Shown piece after piece: positions 17,898 through 25,890 of a DNA stretch of 64,000 nt. Numbering within the stretch: the first letter of the stretch is position 1; each line of letters starts with the position of its first letter. Source of the DNA: Betaproteobacteria bacterium (GTDB taxonomy: Bacteria; Verrucomicrobiota; Verrucomicrobiia; Methylacidiphilales; UBA1321); assembly GCA_903970275.1 (NCBI GenBank), contig CAJCIA010000039.1, forward strand, positions 1 to 64,000, read 5' to 3'. Under the pieces are notes generated by a model. That model worked only from the letters and a program-made list of their open reading frames with translations. It did no database searches and was not told where the DNA came from. A program made the position numbers and the translations under genes.

Positions 17898-18260
17898 ATG
17901 CACATGAAGCCGTACCTCATCTTCCTCGCCCTTGTGCTCCTCTCTTTGACTGGCGCTCACGCCGCTTCTGGAATCTCCGCGCGCGCTACCGCCGCGGCCG
18001 GAGAGTCGACGATGCTCACGCATCATGACGCGTCCTCGACTCTGCCCGATGCGCAGTTTGCGCAGATTGAAGGAGGCAGCCACGCCCCCCTTTCCTCCGG
18101 CTCGCTGCTGACGCTGGTGGTGGTGGCCGTGGTCGCCCTGCGCCTCATGGGCCTTAACCGTGCGCGTGCCATGGCCGATCACGAACGCAACACCTATCAG
18201 GCTCGGGCGGAGATGTACCGCTGGCTGCACGCCAACGGGGAACGCACGGACCGCCGGTAA
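17898..18260 (+). CDS. Small secreted or bitopic membrane protein, hypothetical
   Basis: I recognise no family. The ATG at 17898 (or 17904) gives about 120 residues: a signal peptide (YLIFLALVLLSLTGAHAASG), a polar spacer of about 40 residues, a hydrophobic helix LLTLVVVAVVALRLMGL (about 69-85) and a charged tail of about 35 residues ending in RTDRR. The layout suggests an outside spacer, one membrane helix and a basic cytoplasmic tail. The gene at 2766-3173 has the same plan but no evident sequence match. It ends one base before the nucleotidase gene on the other strand. Confidence 0.6.
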   Translation: MHMKPYLIFLALVLLSLTGAHAASGISARATAAAGESTMLTHHDASSTLPDAQFAQIEGGSHAPLSSGSLLTLVVVAVVALRLMGLNRARAMADHERNTYQARAEMYRWLHANGERTDRR

Positions 18261-18261
18261 G

Positions 18262-19815
18262 CTAAACCAGCAACGAGGCGCGGCCGACCTGCCGGCGCGC
18301 TGAGAAGAATTCCACCAGCGCGGCGCGAATTTCCACGTCGTGCCACAGCCGTCGGTTGTCGGGGTCCGCCGCGAGCCGGCCCACGGTCAGCAGTCGCTGC
18401 CCGCCTGATTGCGCATCGTAGGAATTGAGCGCCACGCGGTAGCGCGGCTTGTCCGGCAAGGGCGAACCGTCCGCCGCACGAAGCTCGCGCACCTGGCCGG
18501 ATGACGTGTCAATGATGGGCCGGATGCCCATCGCGTTGCGCACATCGCGCGGACCGGCCAGATCGCGTACAAAAGCGAGCAAACCGTCACCCGTCAGCTC
18601 CAAGGTCACGATGTTGTTCTCGTACGGCAGCAGCGTCCAGGCGTCGGCAATGGTCTTTGGACCGGGGGCCCACGGCACCGCTCCTTCGAAAAGGCCGTGC
18701 ATGACCACATCGGTCTCCACGCCCCGGGAATGAAGCGCGGAACGCATCGCGCTGGCGATGAGCCGCTCGAGCTCACTGGGGGTCCCAAATGCCGTGGCAG
18801 CGCCGAAGGATTCGGTCAGCGTCCCCATCGGCTGCGTCATCACCGCGGCGGCATCGTCCAACACGGGTCGCGCCAGATGGAGCACCAGCGGATCGGGCGC
18901 GATGGTGTGATTCATCTCCACGGTCGCCGCCTCGCGGCGGACGAGGCGCCGGGTCGCCCGGTCGAACGTGAGGTCCAGCTTGCCGGCGTGGATGCCAAAA
19001 TGGTCCGCCTGCGTGTAGAGCACGTTGTTGATAATTTCGCCCGGATGATTCTGGTGCGTATGCCCACCCAGACAGGCGGTGAGCTGCGGGAAAGCCTGCG
19101 TCAGCGCGCCGATGCGATTGGCAAAGTCGTCGCGCCGCGTCAGCCCCATGTGGCCGGCAACCAGGACCGCATCCGGCTTCTGCGCCGCCACCTCGGGCAG
19201 AATGCGCTGCAGCGTCTCGATTGGGTCAAGCACGTCGAAGCCGCTGCAATCCTCCGGCGGCAGCCACGACGATAGGCCCGGCGTGGTCAAGCCCACGAAA
19301 GCCAGGCGGAAGCCCGCGATCTCCTTGACGAAATACGATTGCAGCCGGCTCTCGCTGGCGGCCAGGCGGCTGTTGGCGGAAAGCACCGGCATGGCCGAGG
19401 CCTGGATGGCGTCCTGCAGGACCTTCATGCCCCAGTCGAAATCGTGGTTGCCCACCACCCAGCCGTCGTAGCCCAGCGCGTTCAGCAGCCGGATCATCGC
19501 CAGCCCGTGCGTGGCCAGCCCCTCCTCCGTGCCTTGGTAAACATCGCCGATGTCGACCAGCGCCGCGTTCGCGTTCTCGCCCAGCCACTGCCGGATTTGC
19601 GTCGCGCAACGCGCCAGCCCGCCGAGGTCGGTTCGACCGGAGTAGTCGCTGGTCGGCAGGATGTGGCCGTGCAAATCGGTCGTGTGCAGGACGGAAACCG
19701 TCACCAACTCCGGCTGATCCGCCAGGAGCATGCGCGGCGCGGCGGCTAGCACCGCGCCCTGCCCCAGCATCCGCAAAAAGCGCCGGCGCGAATATCGCGG
19801 CGCGTGCACCTGCAT
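18262..19815 (-). CDS. Tat-exported 5'-nucleotidase / cyclic phosphodiesterase (UshA family)
   Basis: From ATG 19815 it has 517 residues. The start gives a clean twin-arginine signal SRRRFLRMLGQG (about residues 9-20) and hydrophobic run. The metallophosphatase domain has TTDLHGHI (first metal D-x-H), IGDVYQG, VGNHDFDWG, AGHMG and GGHTHQNH, together the full two-metal set. The C-terminal 5'-nucleotidase domain (about 330-500) contains the MHGLFEGAVPWAPG and NSYDAQSGG segments that form the substrate pocket. It should release phosphate from nucleotides in the periplasm. Tat export implies it folds, probably with metal, before crossing the membrane. Confidence 0.92.
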   Translation of the reverse strand: MQVHAPRYSRRRFLRMLGQGAVLAAAPRMLLADQPELVTVSVLHTTDLHGHILPTSDYSGRTDLGGLARCATQIRQWLGENANAALVDIGDVYQGTEEGLATHGLAMIRLLNALGYDGWVVGNHDFDWGMKVLQDAIQASAMPVLSANSRLAASESRLQSYFVKEIAGFRLAFVGLTTPGLSSWLPPEDCSGFDVLDPIETLQRILPEVAAQKPDAVLVAGHMGLTRRDDFANRIGALTQAFPQLTACLGGHTHQNHPGEIINNVLYTQADHFGIHAGKLDLTFDRATRRLVRREAATVEMNHTIAPDPLVLHLARPVLDDAAAVMTQPMGTLTESFGAATAFGTPSELERLIASAMRSALHSRGVETDVVMHGLFEGAVPWAPGPKTIADAWTLLPYENNIVTLELTGDGLLAFVRDLAGPRDVRNAMGIRPIIDTSSGQVRELRAADGSPLPDKPRYRVALNSYDAQSGGQRLLTVGRLAADPDNRRLWHDVEIRAALVEFFSARRQVGRASLLV

Positions 19816-19995
19816 GGCGCCGAGGCTAAACCGTCGCTGCGCTCTCGTCGACTCTGGAGCGTCAATCTCGACCGCGAAGATCCGCTGCTCTTTTCCAAGC
19901 CTTGGGGCGAGAATCGACTTCAGAAATGGCTCTCGTGGCAAGCGGCCTCACCACCACGTTTTGACATCATGATCCTTCCGCTTCAGGTTGTACGC

Positions 19996-20196
19996 ATGTC
20001 CTCTCCCGGCTCCTCCGGCAATGTGATTGCCGCGCTCGCCAGCTTCTTCATTCCCGGCTTGGGACAGTTGCTGCAGGGCCGCGTGCTTATGGCCGTCTTC
20101 CAATTCATTCTCGCCGGCGCATTGTGGTTCGTGCTCCTGGGATGGCTGGTCCACCTCTGGTCCGTGATCGACGCGGCGCTCTATCGCGGCCGGTGA
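19996..20196 (+). CDS. Small membrane protein, TM2-like, hypothetical
   Basis: The 66-residue protein (ATG 19996) has NVIAALASFFIPGLGQLLQG, a first helix with the G-x-G-Q turn common in TM2-like proteins (S-x-x-x-P-G-x-G-q-x), a second helix of about 25 residues rich in Leu, Val and Trp, and a short WSVIDAALYRGR tail. The role is unknown. Its TGA overlaps the GTG start of comB by three bases (GTGA), so the two genes are translationally coupled. A longer frame upstream overlaps the nucleotidase gene and is not used. Confidence 0.7.
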   Translation: MSSPGSSGNVIAALASFFIPGLGQLLQGRVLMAVFQFILAGALWFVLLGWLVHLWSVIDAALYRGR

Positions 20197-20888
20197 AAAA
20201 GTTCTCGGTCTGCTATCTGCCCGCGCAATGGCGGGCGCTGGAAGATACGGCACGGCAGGAGTCGGTTTGCGTCGTGATCGATGTGATCCGCGCCACCACG
20301 ACCATTGCCGCCGCGCTAGCCGCAGGAGCCGCCGGCATCCGGCCGGTCGCGAGCGTGGCGGAGGCCGAGGCGCTGAAGGCGGCCGAGCCCCGCCGTCTTC
20401 TCGCAGGCGAACGCCATGGCATCGCGCTTCCCGGATTCGACCTCGGCAACTCACCCAGAGCCGTCACGCCCGGACAGGTTGGCGGCCGCGAGCTCATTCT
20501 GACCACGACCAATGGCACCCAGGCACTGGCCGCCTGTGCCGGCGCGCGTGCGGTACTGACCTGCGCCTTCGTCAACTTGAGCGCCACCGTGGAAAAGCTG
20601 CGCCAGCTGGGACCGCCGTGGATCATCCTGTGCGCGGGCTTCGAGGGTCACTTCGGCCTCGACGACGCGGTGGTGGCCGGTGCGCTGGCGGAAGCGTTGG
20701 GCGAGGAGAGCTCGTTCCGATCCCTCTTCCAGTCGGTGCGGCACGATCTGGCGACGATGCTTCTTGGCAGCCAAGCGGGCCAGGAACTGCGCAAGATCGG
20801 CCTGCAGGACGATATTCCTTTTTGCGCGGCCATCGATTCGCTGGACGTGGTGCCGATGCTGGGCACGGATGGGGTCCTGCGCGTCTGA
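20193..20888 (+). CDS. comB: 2-phosphosulfolactate phosphatase (ComB family)
   Basis: With the GTG start at 20193 the protein has 231 residues. VVIDVIRATTTIAAALAAGA (about residues 22-41) is the ComB signature, with the D-V-x-R-A-T/S-T-T core; LAGERHG, GFDLGNSP, LTTTNGTQAL and CAGFEGHFGLDDAVVAGAL follow in family order. The enzyme removes phosphate from 2-phosphosulfolactate, a step to coenzyme M in methanogens; in bacteria it serves sulfolactate formation or an unknown role. No comA or comC lies nearby. The small membrane protein gene upstream is coupled to it. Confidence 0.88.
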   Translation: MKKFSVCYLPAQWRALEDTARQESVCVVIDVIRATTTIAAALAAGAAGIRPVASVAEAEALKAAEPRRLLAGERHGIALPGFDLGNSPRAVTPGQVGGRELILTTTNGTQALAACAGARAVLTCAFVNLSATVEKLRQLGPPWIILCAGFEGHFGLDDAVVAGALAEALGEESSFRSLFQSVRHDLATMLLGSQAGQELRKIGLQDDIPFCAAIDSLDVVPMLGTDGVLRV

Positions 20889-20915
20889 GGTAGCCGGCGT
20901 CAGGCCCGACGCCGG
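20889..20915 (+). repeat. Family B hairpin repeat
   Basis: GGTAGCCGGCGTC, a short loop, then GACGCCGG form an 8-bp GC-only hairpin directly after the comB stop. The GGTAGCC edge is shared with the other family B elements. It lies between convergent comB and ctaC. Confidence 0.65.
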
Positions 20916-21065
20916 TGCGCGCCGCCCGAGGTGGAAAAGCTTTTAGCCTCTGCCGCGCGCACCAGGAATTCCGGCGATGATCGCGGGTCGAGAAGTTTTC
21001 GCCTCGCGACGTTCTGCTTACGCGACCGGCATCAGGCTGATGCCGCCCATTTCTGACCGCGCAAA

Positions 21066-21881
21066 CTAATTCCCCGCGACCGTCGGCCCCGTCGCCGCGG
21101 CGGCCGCCATCTTCGACTTGGGATGCGTCTGGTTGTAATTCTCTTTATACCAGGCGTCGTACTTGGCCTGACTTTCCACCACCAGCACGCCGCGCATGGC
21201 CGAGTGGCCGCTGCCGCAAAGCTGGGCGCAGACAATCTCGTAGGTGCCTTCCTTGATCGGCTTGAACCAGAGTGGGATGACGGAGCCCGGAATCGCGTCC
21301 TGGGCCGAGCGCATGTTGGGGATGCAGAAATCGTGGATGACGTCCTTCGACATCACGTCGACGATGGCCGGCTTGTTGACCGGCAGGTGCATCTCGTTGC
21401 GGGTGGTCAGGTCGTCAGCACCGTCCGGATCGTTCTTGTCCAATCCCAACGGGTTGGCCGCGGTGACGTACACCGGGTTGCGCTTGCCGAACTTGTCGTC
21501 CGCGCCGGTGTACTGGAAATTCCAAAGAAATTGTTCGCCTACCGCACGGAGGTGCGTCACGTCCGGGCCGGTGGGAAACTGGTCGGTGCGCAGGGACCAG
21601 AGCGGCGTGGCAAAGGAGAGCAGGATGACCACCTCGAAAACGGCGATGCCGCCTTCCACCTTGCTGGGAAAATGCGTTGCGGCGCCGGCGTAGAGCGCCT
21701 TGGGCTGCTTGCTCCGACGGAAGCGCACGAGCATGTAGGCGTAGAACGAGCCCCAGGTCATGAACAGGAGAAGCATGAACCAAAAGAGCATCTCCATCAT
21801 CGTGTCGATGGCGTAACCATGCTCCGAGGCATTGGGCGCGATATCGAGCGCCTCGATCAGGACGGCGAAGGTTGGGGTCAT
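21066..21881 (-). CDS. ctaC: Cytochrome c oxidase subunit II (CuA subunit)
   Basis: The 271-residue protein has two membrane helices (about residues 28-52 and 78-96) and a periplasmic CuA domain. The CuA ligands are present: His183 in DVIHDFCIP, then Cys218, Cys222, His226 and Met229 in the C-x3-C-x3-H-x2-M block. The residue between the two Cys that is normally Glu and binds the Mg2+ at the subunit I/II interface is Gln220. No fused cytochrome c domain is present. It is the last gene of the oxidase operon; its start overlaps the stop of the small gene before it. Confidence 0.95.
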   Translation of the reverse strand: MTPTFAVLIEALDIAPNASEHGYAIDTMMEMLFWFMLLLFMTWGSFYAYMLVRFRRSKQPKALYAGAATHFPSKVEGGIAVFEVVILLSFATPLWSLRTDQFPTGPDVTHLRAVGEQFLWNFQYTGADDKFGKRNPVYVTAANPLGLDKNDPDGADDLTTRNEMHLPVNKPAIVDVMSKDVIHDFCIPNMRSAQDAIPGSVIPLWFKPIKEGTYEIVCAQLCGSGHSAMRGVLVVESQAKYDAWYKENYNQTHPKSKMAAAAATGPTVAGN

Positions 21882-22168
21882 GAAGCGTCGGGGAGCGCGT
21901 CGGGCGGCGTGGTTTCCTCTTCAGCGAGGAGCTCGTTGTAATCGGGCAGCGGATTCTTGGCGCGCCAGTTGAAGTAGCACCCGGCGGCGAAGAGCGCGCC
22001 GAGCATGATGAACATGATGACGGCCATGGCAATCACGCCAACATTGGCGGCGTTGCCCATCTTGCTGCCGGCATTGGCGTTGTAACAGGCGGCGCAGGCC
22101 GAGGCCGGCAGGCTCGCGAACGGAGCAATGAGGCTAAGCGATACGATCGAGACGAGGATCTTTTTCAT
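21878..22168 (-). CDS. Small secreted/membrane protein in oxidase operon, CxxC at mature N-terminus
   Basis: I recognise no family. From ATG 22168 it has 96 residues: a signal peptide (ILVSIVSLSLIAPFASLPASA), then CAACYNANAG with a C-x-x-C pair, a membrane helix VGVIAMAVIMFIMLGALFAAG (about 45-65) and an acidic tail. The Cys pair just outside the membrane could bind copper or carry a disulfide, which would suit assembly of the CuA site of the subunit encoded next; this is inference from position. Its stop overlaps the ctaC start by four bases. Confidence 0.7.
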   Translation of the reverse strand: MKKILVSIVSLSLIAPFASLPASACAACYNANAGSKMGNAANVGVIAMAVIMFIMLGALFAAGCYFNWRAKNPLPDYNELLAEEETTPPDALPDAS

Positions 22169-22173
22169 GGCGA

Positions 22174-22380
22174 TCAATGCAGGATGATTTTGCGGGTGCG
22201 CTTGAGGAAATGTCGCTCGTAGAAAACGAGGCCGATGGCAATCAGGACGCAGAGCGCGCCGGCCAGGGTGTACGGCAGGTTGCCCGCGACGCTGGGATCA
22301 AAAAAACACCAGCCGGCAAAGACCAGCGCCACGGCCATGGCTGCGAAGATGATGACCTGGTGGACGAAGCGGATGGACAT
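22174..22380 (-). CDS. Small two-helix membrane protein in oxidase operon
   Basis: The 68-residue protein (ATG 22380) has two hydrophobic helices, HQVIIFAAMAVALVFAGWCF and YTLAGALCVLIAIGLVFYE, and a basic tail FLKRTRKI. No named family is evident. Lying between ctaF and the CxxC protein with gaps of one and five bases, it is probably an accessory or structural oxidase subunit. The longer upstream frame overlaps ctaF and is rejected. Confidence 0.65.
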   Translation of the reverse strand: MSIRFVHQVIIFAAMAVALVFAGWCFFDPSVAGNLPYTLAGALCVLIAIGLVFYERHFLKRTRKIILH

Positions 22381-22381
22381 A

Positions 22382-22774
22382 TTAGTGGGCGTGGGTGCTC
22401 TTGGCGTCGGAACGGAGTTCGATGGGATCGCCGATACCAGGGACGGTCGAATCCCACCAAGAGAGAAAGACCATCGCGACAAAAAAAAGTGCCGTAAAAA
22501 GGAAGGCGGTGAAGATGTAATTGAACCGCCGGAAAAGCATGAACATGAAAAAGCCGATGTAGCTGCAGCGCAGGACGGCGAGCAGCGCGATGGCCCATGG
22601 GTTGGTGCCCTGAAACTCGTAGCTCATGACCGCCAGGCCCACGAGGCAAAAGAAACCGAGGAAAAACCAGTTGTTCTCCTTCGCATGATCGCGGGCGTGC
22701 TGCGCCTCGACCGCAAGGTCGTGACCCGTGCCGGGGCTCGCGTCGTGCGAATGATCGGAAGGATCGGCGCTCAT
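22382..22774 (-). CDS. ctaF: Cytochrome c oxidase subunit IV (CtaF type)
   Basis: The 130-residue protein has a His-rich soluble N-terminus (about residues 1-33), then three membrane helices: NWFFLGFFCLVGLAVMSYEF, a central one from ALLAVLRCSYIGFFMFMLFRR, and FTAFLFTALFFVAMVFLSW. This is the layout of prokaryotic subunit IV (COX4_pro), which stabilises the CuB site and subunits I and III. It sits between ctaE and the small membrane genes. Confidence 0.82.
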   Translation of the reverse strand: MSADPSDHSHDASPGTGHDLAVEAQHARDHAKENNWFFLGFFCLVGLAVMSYEFQGTNPWAIALLAVLRCSYIGFFMFMLFRRFNYIFTAFLFTALFFVAMVFLSWWDSTVPGIGDPIELRSDAKSTHAH

Positions 22775-22793
22775 GAAATAAGATAATCGGAAA

Positions 22794-23669
22794 TCAGGTC
22801 AGGTAAATAATGGGGAAGACGGTGATCCAGACCAGGTCAACGAAGTGCCAGAAGATCCCAGTCACCTCCATGCGGTTGGAAAGCTGCTCGGGATTGCGGC
22901 GGTACATGCGCGAGCCCGGCCCGAGAAAATACAGCATGACGGTGACCCCGCCGATGATGTGCAGCGCGTGCAGGCCGGTAACCGTAAAGTAGATCGCGTA
23001 GTAGGTGCCGTAGGCCGGCAGGAGATTGCCAGCCGGGCGAATCAGATCGGCTTGCGAAACCGTGACCGTCTCCTCCTCGTTGCCGGAGCCTTTCTCCTCC
23101 GCCTTGGGCGTGCCGCCGAAGGAAATCGGGTGGAAATTCTTGTCCGGCACGATGGTGAAAAGTCCCTTCGCAAGATCCTTCTCGTGCAGGTGACCGCGAA
23201 TCTCGTAAGCGCCGTCGGCGCCTTGCGTAGGGCACCAGTTGATGAAGGCGTCGACCTTCTGCAATTCCGGCCGGTACTTGTCGATCGCCTCGGGCTTTAC
23301 GAAAAAGCCCCAGTGCATGTACTTGTCGTGGTACTCGTAGCCTTTCAGCCCGAGGAAGCCGATGCCGAAGCAAATCGTGGCGAAGAGAAACGCGCGATAC
23401 TTGGCCAAGTTCCGCTCCTTCAGCGCGACCCAGGCATAGACCATGGTGATGGACGAGCAGATGAGCAGGCAGGTATTGGTGAACCCAATGGCGACATTTT
23501 GGACATGCTGCGGCCACATGCCCTCATCCGCGCCGAGGCGCATGAAGAGGTAGGCGGTGAAGAGCGCGCCAAAGAGCATGACCTCCGAGGCGAGGAAGAG
23601 CCAGACGCCGAGCTTGCCATTATAGAGTCCCGTGTCAGGCCGGACGGTGACGGTGTAAGGAATGTCCAT
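22794..23669 (-). CDS. ctaE: Cytochrome c oxidase subunit III
   Basis: The 291-residue protein has the CtaE framework: KLGVWLFLASEVMLFGALFTAYL (about residues 20-42), two more N-terminal helices, then TGLHALHIIGGVTVMLYFLG and the C-terminal FWHFVDLVWITVFPIIYL, a signature of the family. Between helices, residues about 120-190 form a polar insertion (VDAFINWCPTQGADGAYEIRG onward) longer than in proteobacterial subunits. It ends ctaE 9 bp before ctaD on the other side and is in the same operon. Confidence 0.95.
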   Translation of the reverse strand: MDIPYTVTVRPDTGLYNGKLGVWLFLASEVMLFGALFTAYLFMRLGADEGMWPQHVQNVAIGFTNTCLLICSSITMVYAWVALKERNLAKYRAFLFATICFGIGFLGLKGYEYHDKYMHWGFFVKPEAIDKYRPELQKVDAFINWCPTQGADGAYEIRGHLHEKDLAKGLFTIVPDKNFHPISFGGTPKAEEKGSGNEEETVTVSQADLIRPAGNLLPAYGTYYAIYFTVTGLHALHIIGGVTVMLYFLGPGSRMYRRNPEQLSNRMEVTGIFWHFVDLVWITVFPIIYLT

Positions 23670-23678
23670 GGCTCGAAA

Positions 23679-25715
23679 TTAGTGCTGCACCGTCAGGCGG
23701 GGATTGTCGTGGTCGCGGCGGAGCTTGTCCGGATTGCGCGGCGGTGAGTTCTGCGGCGTGAAGTCGTCCGGATGACCGGGCACGCTGTATTCATAGGCGC
23801 CGCGGTAAACGGTGGGCGGCGTGAGGAAATTGCCGTGCGGCGGGGGCGTCGGGGTCTGCCACTCGAGCGTGGTGGATTCCCACGGATTATCGCCCACCTT
23901 GCGGCCAAACTTCCAGGAGAGGCAGAAGTTCAGGATGAAGGGAATCTGCGCCAAACCGAGCAGCCAGGCGGACTCGGAGATGAAGACGTTCCAGTGGAGC
24001 ACGTTCTTGTTCAGCAGCTCATAGGTCGCACCACCGTCATACATGCGGCGGTGCATGCCGGCCATGCCCTGCAGGAACATGGGGAAGAAGATGCAGTTCA
24101 TCAGCACCATGGTGGGCCAGAAATGGACCTTGTTCCAAAACTCGCTCATCATCCGGCCGGTGGCCTTGGGATACCAGTAGGTGATGCCCGCGAAGAAGGC
24201 GAAGATCGTGCCCGGGGCGATGACGTAGTGGAAGTGGGCGATGATATAATAGGAGTCGTGCAGGAAGGTATCCGGCGCGTTGAAGGCGAGCGGAATCCCG
24301 GTCAGGCCACCGATACCGAAGAGCGGCAGGAACGCGCAGGCCCAAAGCATGGGCGCAGTGAAGCGGATGGATCCACCCCAGAGCGAAATAATGAGCGACG
24401 CCAGGATGAGGATGGTCGGGACCGAGATGATGATGGTCGTGAGCTGGAAGAAGGCGCTCACCGCCGTGCCCATGCCCGTCAGGTACATGTGGTGCGCCCA
24501 TACGATCATGGAGAGGAAGCCGAGCGCGAGCAGCCCGTAAATCATCTGGTTGTAACCCCAGAGCGGCTTGCGCGCATTGTTGGCAATGACTTCGGCGATC
24601 ACGCCAAGGCCGGGAAGGATGAGCACGTAAACCTCAGGATGGCCGAGGAACCAAAAGAGATGCTGCCAGAGGAGCGGTGAGCCGCCGCCGTTGCCGTGCC
24701 ACATGGTGCCGTTGACGATGAGACCGGAGGGCGAGAAGAGGCTGGAGCCGGAAAGCCGGTCCATCAACTGCATGATCGCCGCGGCCTCGAGTGGCGGGAA
24801 CGCGAGCAGGAGCAGGAAGGCGGTGACGAACTGGGTCCAGACGAAGAACGGCAGGCGCATCCAGAACAGGCCCTTGGCGCGGAGCTGCACGATGGTGGTG
24901 ATGAAATTGACGGAGGAAAGCAGCGACGACGTGATGTTGAACGCCATGCCAATGATCCAGAGCGACTGGCCGGTGGCCCACATCGGCCACATGAAATGGA
25001 AGTTGTGGCCGAAGATGACCGCGTTCGTCGGCTGATCCGCGATGGAGGCGAGCGGCGTGTAGGAATACCAGCCCGACTTGGCCGCGCCGCCGGGGACCAT
25101 GAAACTCACCAGCATGATGACCGCGCTGATGAAGAAGAGGATGACCGAGCCCATGTTGAGGCGGGGGAAGGCCATGTCGATCGTGCCGCACTGCAGGGGC
25201 ATGACGAAGTTGCCGAAGGCGGCGAATCCGATCGGCACGATGGCGAAGAACACCATGATGGTGCCGTGCATTGCGCCGAGCGTGTTATAGAAATCAGGCG
25301 TCATGACGCCGCCGGGCATCTGCTCCCTGCCGCAGATAAGCTGCAGCAGCGGCGGGTGGTTGGGATCGGCCGGAATGGGCTTGGGCTCGCTGGGCATGAA
25401 GCCCATGCCGAGGTGGTACCAGATGACGTGCAGCTGGTAGCTGGTCTCCGCCCATAGATTGGCCCAGGTCAGCGGCGTGCCGGGAAAGGCGAGCTGCCAG
25501 CGCATCAGCATCATGAGGGAGAAGCCGAAGAACATGAGCACGAGGCCAGCAAGCAGATACTGGATGCCGATCGTCTTGTGATCGGTGGAGAAGATGTAGG
25601 TGCGCACGAAGCCGAGCTGGTGATGCTCGTGTCCGTGATCGTCGTGGCTATCGTGTGCGTGCCCGTGTGCTATCGGGGCGTGGGCTGCTTCGGCGCTGGC
25701 AGATGAATCGTCCAT
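23679..25715 (-). CDS. ctaD: Cytochrome c oxidase subunit I, A-type heme-copper oxidase
   Basis: The 678-residue protein has at least 12 helices and all metal ligands: His150 and His496 for the low-spin heme, His494 for the high-spin heme, and His359, His408 and His409 for CuB, with Tyr363 placed to cross-link to His359. D-pathway markers are present (Asp180 in IDMAFPRLN, Glu361 in GHPEVY). At the K-pathway site the usual PTGIKxFSW reads PTILILASL, so the Lys is Ile437. The N-terminus is a His/Asp-rich extension of about 35 residues. It starts the operon ctaD-E-F-small-small-ctaC and reduces O2 with electrons from cytochrome c. Confidence 0.96.
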   Translation of the reverse strand: MDDSSASAEAAHAPIAHGHAHDSHDDHGHEHHQLGFVRTYIFSTDHKTIGIQYLLAGLVLMFFGFSLMMLMRWQLAFPGTPLTWANLWAETSYQLHVIWYHLGMGFMPSEPKPIPADPNHPPLLQLICGREQMPGGVMTPDFYNTLGAMHGTIMVFFAIVPIGFAAFGNFVMPLQCGTIDMAFPRLNMGSVILFFISAVIMLVSFMVPGGAAKSGWYSYTPLASIADQPTNAVIFGHNFHFMWPMWATGQSLWIIGMAFNITSSLLSSVNFITTIVQLRAKGLFWMRLPFFVWTQFVTAFLLLLAFPPLEAAAIMQLMDRLSGSSLFSPSGLIVNGTMWHGNGGGSPLLWQHLFWFLGHPEVYVLILPGLGVIAEVIANNARKPLWGYNQMIYGLLALGFLSMIVWAHHMYLTGMGTAVSAFFQLTTIIISVPTILILASLIISLWGGSIRFTAPMLWACAFLPLFGIGGLTGIPLAFNAPDTFLHDSYYIIAHFHYVIAPGTIFAFFAGITYWYPKATGRMMSEFWNKVHFWPTMVLMNCIFFPMFLQGMAGMHRRMYDGGATYELLNKNVLHWNVFISESAWLLGLAQIPFILNFCLSWKFGRKVGDNPWESTTLEWQTPTPPPHGNFLTPPTVYRGAYEYSVPGHPDDFTPQNSPPRNPDKLRRDHDNPRLTVQH

Positions 25716-25848
25716 GTTCGCAAGCGTTATTTACCACGAGACGAGGAGGCCGCGCAAAGGATTATGCAGCTGTATGCGAAGATATTAGGGCAGCGAAGGC
25801 GTGCACGGAATTTAGTGATGCGCGGGTCCGGGGATATTGGTTAGAACT

Positions 25849-25879
25849 GGTAGCTGGCGCATTCCGAGCGCCGGCTACC
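25849..25879. repeat. Family B hairpin repeat, short form
   Basis: GGTAGCTGGCGC, seven bases (ATTCCGA), then GCGCCGGCTACC form a 12-bp hairpin with one G-T pair. It carries both the ATTCCG and GGCTACC hallmarks of family B but lacks the middle, so it looks like a deletion form. It lies in the spacer between divergent-side ends of dinB and ctaD. Confidence 0.7.
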
Positions 25880-25890
25880 TGGCTGGACGG

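Noticed and set aside
17898-18260. PEP-CTERM-like sorting tail
   Set aside because: There is no P-E-P motif, and the tail after the helix is about 35 residues, too long for this signal. The same holds for 2766-3173.
21066-25715. Alternative complex III next to the oxidase operon
   Set aside because: Many bacteria of this type pair the two, but the flanking genes here are comB and dinB, with no act genes in the window.
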